This document shows positions 56,801 to 64,000 of a stretch of 64,000 nt of DNA, piece by piece (position 1 is the first letter of the stretch; each line of letters opens with the position of its first letter). Under the pieces are notes generated by a model. It saw only the letters and a program-made list of their open reading frames with translations, ran no database searches and had not been told where the DNA came from. A program made the translations under genes and the position numbers. This DNA is from Equus caballus. Its lineage: Eukaryota > Chordata > Mammalia > Perissodactyla > Equidae. The stretch lies in the NCBI RefSeq assembly GCF_041296265.1, contig NC_091687.1, positions 100,840,001-100,904,000 of the forward strand, in the 5' to 3' direction.

Positions 56801-59751
56801 AAATTATTTCTAAAAATTCCTTTACAGTCAACTTAGAAGACTTTTGGGAAGGGAGCAAAGAAGATGCATTGATTCAATCCTTTTCTGTCTTGATGACTTT
56901 TGGTCCAGGACATCAGTTTCAAATTTTTTTGTGTGGTTTAGTCCTATATTATCCAGATGCTCAGTCTATAAAGTAGGTAAACAGATCTGCTCTTTTCAAG
57001 AAAGGGTGAAGGCCTGTGGTTCTACGTTCTCAGTGCTCCTTTTGCTCCTTCCCTACTATGAGAACCTCCTGGAAGGCATGGTTTGTCAACCACTGATTTA
57101 GAAGCTGAATATGATTTATCTCTCCAGTAGATGTTAGACATTCAAGTGAAGTTTACAGCATTATGGAAGGAGCCTTGATTTATTCCTTAAGAGATTAATT
57201 TTATTGCTTCCAATTGTGCAAACAGTGCAAGACAGAGAAAAGAATGGTTCTAAAGATTTTTGCATTGGGATACAATTGGACTATGCACTTCATGCCCGGC
57301 TAAGCTTATAATCTTAAACATAACTTTAAAATGATATTTTTAAATTTGATATGAAAATGTGTAAATTTACCTGAATATTAAACATTATTTAACTGTGCTT
57401 ACACATTTTGATAATTGAGAATGCTGGAGACTCCAAATTTATTTTCAGATGGTTAAAATTCTATTTTATACTCTGTTGCTAGTAGATCCATTGTTTTATC
57501 CAAAATTATTTACCTGATTATATGAGTAAGAAGAGGTTTGTAGCATGAGAAAAATATTTAGCACTTATTTGTGTGTGAAATCATTATTAAATTTTTGCAT
57601 GATTTAACCTAATATATCTGTGCAGATTAAAAACATTGTTATTTCCTTCCTCCTCCACCTTTCTGTGGCACAGACCATCAGTGACCTGATGAAACCATGG
57701 AAGAATGTGAAGTCATTCACACACTGTAGGTCACTCAAAAATCCAGGGGGAAATGGACACCAAGGTTTAGAGATTCTGCCAAATTAAATGTATGTTATCA
57801 CATCTCTAAGATGACCCAATGCATTTTTGAAGGTAATAAGAAAACATAAAATAAAAAGAAACTAATGAAGTGAAACCAAAAAATTCCTTTGCTACTGTAG
57901 AGAACCAAAATGAAGGAAGTACAAGTGGGTTTCTTCAGAATCGTCCACTTGGAGTCTGACCTTCTGCTATTACTTGTTTGACACTAGCATCACTTAGAAG
58001 AATTAGGTATCACTCTAAAAAATATATTGACAACTGTGCTATAGAAAAGGACTTGCCAGGAAAGGGACACATTTAGAGAAAAGAAACATGGCAGAACTCT
58101 TGTGTGAAACAGCTAATATTTTGATTGCTGTTGCTTATAGAAGGACTGAAAACAGCTGACATCACTGTCCAACTGTGGCCTCTTTGGAGGCAGTTATGAA
58201 TGGGACATGAGACCTCTGTAAGACATATCTATTGGGGAATTGAGAGATGGATGAACAGGTGCCTGAGGAGGGGTACTCTTTCAACGTCTTATAGAAGAGT
58301 ACTGAAAGAGGAGAAAATATTGACTTTTTAGAGCTGTCAACTGTAGAGAAGGAAAAGTCCTGAGAAAGACCGTTTCTGGAGAAGTGTATGCTGTGATGAC
58401 CGTGGGTGTCACATGAAGGTTGCCTGTGAGCACACAGGGATACTCAGTTACATGTGACTGCAACAGAGCGTGTGTGCTGTGGCCTCAACCAGCTTCTTGA
58501 AGACATGGTGAAGCTGGCCTCATGCCAAAGGATTTAGAGAAGAGCCAAAATGTTGTATAACACTCATTGCTGCTGTCTTCAAGAAGGAGACAGAGGAGAA
58601 CATGCAAAGAACTAAACCAAGTCACTGGAGCTGAGTTGCAAACAATTGATCAGATTGAATTCTTTCCTCTTTGATAATCTTGTTAGAGAAATGATCAGCT
58701 CTTCAACCAAATGCCATATCTGAGAGGAGTTGAACCTTGTTTTCCTGAGGTTTCCGCTATAAATCTTCATCTGTCTTTATTTCTCTTTGATGTTTCACAA
58801 ATAGACCTGTCACTTGTGGAATCTTGATTATGACCATGTAATGTGGGTGGTGAAGCCATGATTTGTAAGAGTCCATGAGGGAGGACCCTGACTCCAGGAT
58901 CCTAGCTATCTGAAGAGGAAACTCCCTCCTCTGCTTCTCCACATATATCTCTGCTTCGCTTTACCTTCCTTCTCTCTCTTCTCTTTTTCTCCCTTTGCTT
59001 TTCTTTTTTTCTTTTTCATGGTCATTCCTACCTTTTAAACTTGCCTTAACTGAATCTTGACGGCTCCCAGAGCCTGAGTGGCTGATCTGAACTAGTATCA
59101 CATTGTGTGGTTGTGGGTGGAGGCAAAATGCAACGTGTGAAATCACTTTATAAATGGAGTGGTGTTCTAATGGGTTGGTTGTTACTCTATTAAGCATTGA
59201 TATAGGATGTAGTTTATCCTGTACACAGCAGTTCCTCCCTGTGGGCTTGTGCTGAGCTTTGTTCTGAGCTCCTCTTTTCATCCCACTGACTCTTGCTTCC
59301 TTGGCTCCTACTGTGAGGTCTGTTCTGGATCTGATCTCCCAGTTTCCTTTCTCTCTTTTTCCCTTCTTCTCATTACTGCCTCTCTACTCTTTCGCATTTC
59401 TTCAAAGCCTTCTTAGGAAAGGACTAATTTTGGTTTGCCACGCACATTGAAGCTAAGGTGTTAATCACTAACAGTTTTGATGTTAACATGTCAGCGAAAT
59501 TCACATTTTAACTGGAGACTCCTTGAACTCCGATATGGAGACTGCCTGGGAAATTTTGAGGAGCATGAGAGGCCACTGGAGGAGTTAATGAAGCCTGTCC
59601 CTAGTTCTTCCAAGACTCGTGCAGATGAATGACATTTTACTCCGCCCATTCAGGAGGTGGGTCTCAATATAAGGTGTACAGGATATTGAATAAAATATTA
59701 ACCCGGGTCATGAAGGGTCAGGGAAGGTTTGTGGCAAGAGTTGGAAAACAA
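53885..59751 (+). repeat. Flank between TAS2R copies 5 and 6, including the 4.4 kb distal upstream block
   Basis: 53,885-54,005 continues the 3' flank. 54,006-54,951 is the ancient LTR ending in CCACATACAT before TTGGTGTCAGAAGTG. From 54,952 on it matches 22,821-27,660. The old reverse LINE-1-like stretch may lie at about 55,400-56,200. No exon with conserved coding potential is seen. The part nearest copy 6 (58,655-59,751) is very close to 49,525-50,611. Confidence 0.65.
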
Positions 59752-60148
59752 GGATAAGGGCATTTTAGAGGGAAAGTAGTAAAGAAATAGTACAGTAAGA
59801 AATAAAGTGCAAAATATGGGTATTTCAATCACTCCTGGAGCCTCTATTTTGTTAAAATTTCACTGAATCTGGCTCTGATAAAGAACAGGCAAATACAGGT
59901 AATGCAAATAGAGACAGGGTGTCACTGAGCTGGGAGTGATTTGCATGGCAAGTGAGATCACAGGAATCCTGTTTTCAAATCCTAGGAGATTACAGTCGTA
60001 TGATGGTAGCTAGGCTTTTGCATGTACCATATTTCCTGCCTTTCTGGTCTCAACAGAGTGGCTTGGCCACAGAGGCTGTTTTTCCCTGTGGATGTGTCCT
60101 CGTACTTCAGAGTAGGAGCCAAGTCTGAGCAGAACGTCCCTGGAGAAG
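59752..60148 (+). promoter_or_regulatory. Proximal upstream region of TAS2R copy 6, with paired octamers
   Basis: Perfect ATGCAAAT at 59,902-59,909 and ATTTGCAT at 59,939-59,946, 29 bp apart. No transposon interrupts the distal or proximal upstream block here, so this is the best template for the ancestral promoter. Confidence 0.6.
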
Positions 60149-61054
60149 ATGCCCTTCTCACCCATGTTGATCTTCGTGGTCATCTTTTTCCTGGAGACCT
60201 TGGCTGCGATGTTGCAGAATGGCTTCATGGTTGCTGTGCTGGGCAGGGAGTGGGTGAGATGCCGCACACTGCCTGCATGTGACATGATTGTGGCCTGTCT
60301 AGCTGCCTCTAGGTTCTGCCTGCATGGGCTGGCCCTCCTAAACAACCTCATTGACTCCTTTAACTTTTGTTCCAAAGTTTACTATTTCAACATCCTCTGG
60401 AACTTTATCAACATTCTCACTTACTGGCTTACTGCCTGGCTTGCTGTCTTCTACTGTGTGAAGATCTCATCCTTCTCTCATCCCATCTTCTTCTGGCTGA
60501 AGTGGAGGATTTCTCGGTCAGTGCCCAGGCTGCTGCTGGGCTCCCTGATCATCTCTGTTGTGACAGTCATTCCAGCAGCAGCTAGCAATGTAATTCTTAT
60601 ACAGATGATTGCCTCGCAGAGTTCCCATGGAAACCACACTCTGGCTGATAGAGCACAGACCTTCCATAGGTACTTTTCTCTGTCTAATTTAGTGCTTGTA
60701 TTGTTGATTCCCTTCCTGCTGTTCCTGGTATCCACTCTTTTGCTCATATTCTCACTGCACCAGCACTTGGGACAGATGAGGGCCCACAGATCCGGCTCAC
60801 GTGATCCCAGCACCCAGGCTCACATCATGGCCTTGAAGTCACTTACCTTCTTTCTTGTGTTCTACGCATCGTATTTCCTGTCCCTGATTATTGCGTTTAT
60901 GAAAATCACAGCCCTGCGGCGTCAGTGGCACTGGGCCTGGGAAGTGGTGACCTATGCAGGCATCTGTCTGCACTCCAGCATCCTGGTGCTAAGCAGCCCT
61001 AAGCTGAGAAATACCCTGAAGACAAAGCTTTGGAAAGCCCTGGACAAAAGGTGA
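60149..61054 (+). CDS. TAS2R62: Bitter taste receptor, TAS2R62-like, copy 6 (intact)
   Basis: This open 301-residue TAS2R starts MPFSPMLIF and ends WKALDKR. The stop (TGA at 61,052) is at the same place as the one in pseudogene copy 2, so this is probably the ancestral length. It has NGFMVAVLGREW (TM1), DMIVACLAASRFCLH (TM2), [19 protein letters not shown] (TM3/loop 2), a loop 2 sequon (Asn-His-Thr), FLVSTLLLIFSLHQHLGQM (TM5), DPSTQAHIMALKS and HSSILVLSSPKLR (TM7). All hydrophobic segments are continuous. It is the last copy on this side; no further receptor sequence follows in the remaining 2.9 kb. Confidence 0.92.
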   Translation: MPFSPMLIFVVIFFLETLAAMLQNGFMVAVLGREWVRCRTLPACDMIVACLAASRFCLHGLALLNNLIDSFNFCSKVYYFNILWNFINILTYWLTAWLAVFYCVKISSFSHPIFFWLKWRISRSVPRLLLGSLIISVVTVIPAAASNVILIQMIASQSSHGNHTLADRAQTFHRYFSLSNLVLVLLIPFLLFLVSTLLLIFSLHQHLGQMRAHRSGSRDPSTQAHIMALKSLTFFLVFYASYFLSLIIAFMKITALRRQWHWAWEVVTYAGICLHSSILVLSSPKLRNTLKTKLWKALDKR

Positions 61055-62490
61055 TTCATTTCAACTTATCAGTATCAATAACCAGTATCAATGGACCAGC
61101 CTATGAGTGGCAAGAATACACCAGGTTTGGGTGCTGTCCTTCTTTCTTTTTATTTCTTTCCTTCTTTCCCACTCCTTCCCTTCCCCATCAATTATTTTTC
61201 CATCCCTCTGTGCTCCTACCATCCCCACCACTGCTCCTAGTATGTAGTCGAGTTCAAAACCACTTCAGTTTCATATGGTGGCCTCATTTCCTCACAGGGC
61301 TCTCTCCCTCTGTACATGAGCAACCTTAGTAATATTCTCCAAGCATCATTGTTGTCTGTACTCCCTTTACAGAGACGTGTAATGGTTGTCAGTTTTCTCT
61401 GTAGTGAATCCGAAGTGTTTTTTTTTAATGGTAGCATAGATTGCCCCACACCATCCTCTTTGTGACATCAACCAGTCTCCTCATCCTTGCTCTCAGCTCA
61501 GTCTCTCTACTTCAGCCTGGTAAAGGTTTTTCCATTTCCCCTCATGTTCCTCCCTCCAGCCCATGGTGTTTTGCCCACCTGCAGTTTCCTTCTTTCCTTT
61601 CATCGCCAATCTTTGCCATTCCAATCTTTCCACCTTGCTTAAGACTGATTCCACCTGGGGAGCTTTTTCAGTTTGATCCCATGGAAGGCTGAGGGCGGAT
61701 TTGAATTTTTGCCACTATATGTCCTGTCCATGATTTCGTGTGTTTACTCCATGTTTAATTAAAAGGAATTGTCTGATGTTTAAATGCTTCTGGGTTTGGC
61801 CAACAGAAGATAAAGAAGGAAAACAAAGGAAATTATCTACAGTTCTTAATTTTGATAATGCTACTCTTCCTGTTTTCTCAGCCAGCAATGGACCCTGGGT
61901 GCCAGTGCCTAGAATGATATTCTCCAAACTGAGGTGTTTGTGTACCAGAGTGTGTGTGAAGTAATTCTTTGGATCTGGGAAGAAAAATGTTGCAACTTAA
62001 ATTTCCATTTATTTTTATCTCATTCTTTTAATTCCTATTTTTTGATGTGTGTTTATAATATACATAATGTAGTAAAGTAGTATATGCACATAATTAAAAT
62101 AAATAAATATACATATGGCGGAATGCATGTTCATAATTTTTTTTACCTCTTGGAATTCACCATAAAAAAGTACAGAGACAAAAAGAGCAGAAGAGATTGG
62201 GAATAGCACCAGACATGGTATAGAGATTCATATGTTTGAGCTAGTCAAAATTGCACTAATAAATAACAGGACAGAATGAGGTTACAAAATTTTCAAATAA
62301 ATGACTACATTTATGGTAAGTTATCCAACAATCTTGGGGAGGTGAGTCCCCCCAAAATTGCATTACAGTGTTGGCTGGAGGCTGAGCTATAGCAAGAGGA
62401 GAGAGAGAGAGAGGAGCAGAGAGAAATGAAGAAGGTCAAGAGTGTTTCCTTGGAAGAAGATGATTAAAGCTTTAAAGGAGGAGATCCCCA
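61055..62490 (+). repeat. 3' flank of TAS2R unit 6, end of the duplicated array
   Basis: It is homologous to the other 3' flanks up to about 62,490, including the first part of the ancient LTR (about 62,342-62,490). The 3' flank LTR site is empty here (AGAGATTCATATGTTTGAG near 62,224). Homology to the array fades after this, marking the edge of the last duplication. Confidence 0.7.
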
Positions 62491-64000
62491 AATTACTGAA
62501 GAGGAGCATAAGGGATTTCTCAGAGAGTAGAGAGAAGGTGAGACTGGATAGAGGAAACTGTGCTACTATCAAGAAGAGTTTTTCTTTGTTCTTTTCTTTT
62601 CTTTATTTTGCTGCCACATGAGTGAGCTGATGACTTCTTAAAGGGAGGGCAATAAGAAATTGTGGAGAGTGAGTCTTGAGGCTTAAGTCCCAAGAAAGTT
62701 GGGTAGATTCAGCAAAGGCAGGAGCATCAGGGGTGTCATCTGGAAGACTTGCCTTTCCCTTGTACAGAGTTCCAGAACTTTACTGAATGTCTTGAGTGGG
62801 GAGGGTGGTGGTGGGACTCTCATGTTCTGCAATATTTCCATAGCTGTTTGAGTTATGCCAGATCTAATGGGCTTATCTCAAAATTTCTCAATTGGTTGAT
62901 GTTCTCAACCTCCCTTTCCTAGACTTTAGCTCATAAAAGAGCCCAGAAATGTTGGGTGGCTGCATCTTGACCAAAGATACAACCCAGTATCGGATCCCGC
63001 CTTTCAAGACTTTCTGTGATCTCTCCCCATCCTACCTTTTCAGCTTGACATGCCACCATTTCCATTTGTGAATCTTCTGCTGTAGCCAAACTTATCTAAT
63101 CATTCCCTAAACATAATCACAGTTCCACCTCCTTTACTGATTTCATGTCTCTTTTCTTCTAACATGCAAGACAGCATATTTGCTGTCCCACAATGGAGGG
63201 GATGCTGCTGCTGCTACTGAACTCTTCTGAGAATCCTTGGACTGGGAATAGGATGACATATAACATTTAAAACCACAGCCTGAGATTCCTGCATTTTTAT
63301 ACCTCTGAGAGAGATACTGAATTGAGTGTTTCCCATATAGAGAACCTACTCAGGATTCCTACCTCTACCACCCTCTTGATAACACATATAAAGACTAGCT
63401 GTGAAAACTTTAAATTCCCAGACTTGGCTTCCATCTAAGAAGATAAACCTGAATATGGGAAACAAAAATGCAACAAATGAAAAGCACAAACAATCAAAGA
63501 GTCACCATAAAACATATTGCATATTTAAGTACTATGATTATTCACCCTTTTGGATTAACTTAATCTGCACATAGAACATTCCCAGTGAATGTTTGTAATT
63601 TATGATTAGTGTGTGAAAGCACTTTGAAGGCAAATAGTTCATTGTTGTAGGCCCAGTACCGTTCACAGGGTCGTTATGACATATAGGAGATGCTTAATAA
63701 GTGGTTGTTCAGTGAATTGAGTGTTAAAAGCACATCTTCCCCACTGTATGAGTCATCAAAGATGCAGAAGGTAGGTGGGAAAAGACATGAGTTTTCCATG
63801 TTAGGAGGTTTGTGACTGGCCAAACTCCAGAGCTATGAGCCCAAAGTTTGCCCTATTGCTCCAGGTTCCAGTAGGAAACAGGAAAATGTCAGCCAGAGGA
63901 GCAAGGGCAGGGAAGAAAGCAGCTGGGAACTCTAGTCCCTGGAAATCTGCATCTTCCCAGAAAGGCAGAGTGAAAGCATTATCTTAGTTCACCTCCTTTC
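62491..64000 (+). other. Non-array flank with LINE-2 remnants, no gene seen
   Basis: This unique-looking sequence has no convincing open frame or splice-bounded exon. Two stretches resemble LINE-2 in forward orientation: about 62,995-63,160 (TTTCTGTGATCTCTCCCCATCCTACC-like) and about 63,605-63,722 (GATGCTTAATAAGTGGTTGTTCAGTGAATTG-like, the typical 3' end). Confidence 0.5.

Noticed and set aside
1-64000. CRISPR arrays, bacterial operons, tRNA or rRNA genes
   Set aside because: None seen. The tRNA-like stretches are heads of ERE SINEs, and the repeats are transposons or segmental duplications.

Overview
The window is mammalian nuclear DNA, most likely from a perissodactyl (horse, rhinoceros or tapir). 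The main clue is a set of equine-type ERE SINEs, tRNA-derived elements ending in a GGGGC(T/C)GGCCCC-type head, together with LINE-1, LINE-2 and several endogenous retrovirus families. No database search was possible, so species and family names rest on recognition of sequence.

The only host protein-coding genes I can support are six tandem, same-strand, intronless bitter taste receptor (TAS2R) copies. Their sequence type looks closest to TAS2R62/TAS2R41 (the EPHA1-TAS2R60-TAS2R41 locus in other mammals). Copy 1 (1,496-2,428), copy 3 (28,002-28,958), copy 5 (51,261-52,217) and copy 6 (60,149-61,054) are open. Copy 4 (43,960-44,901) is interrupted by a single nonsense codon. Copy 2 (12,893-13,794) is a decayed pseudogene. 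Each copy carries the same proximal upstream block, with two oppositely oriented octamer (POU) motifs exactly 29 bp apart, about 180-255 bp before the ATG.

Layout. 1-1,495 is upstream flank; copy 1; 3' flank to 5,087. 5,088-12,211 is a fossil class I (gammaretrovirus-like) ERV. Copy 2 pseudogene follows, then a 3' flank split by another fossil ERV with two LTRs (15,215-21,779). 21,780-28,001 is 3' flank and long upstream flank; copy 3; 3' flank with a solo LTR (29,070-29,569). 32,323-43,556 is a second copy of the class I ERV with a near full-length LINE-1 (about 32,455-39,423) nested in its left LTR. Copy 4 follows, with a solo LTR in its 3' flank; long upstream flank; copy 5; 3' flank with a solo LTR; long upstream flank; copy 6; 3' flank to about 62,490. 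The last 1.5 kb is unrelated sequence with LINE-2 remnants.

The array grew by duplication of units of roughly 8-16 kb. Shared insertions give a partial history. Units 2 and 4 share the class I ERV in place of about 4.4 kb of host upstream DNA. Units 2, 4 and 5 share an LTR insertion in the 3' flank. The 3' flanks of 4 and 5, and the upstream flanks of 5 and 6, are unusually alike, so unit 5 looks like a mosaic of its neighbours. The two ERV-bearing receptor copies are the two broken ones.
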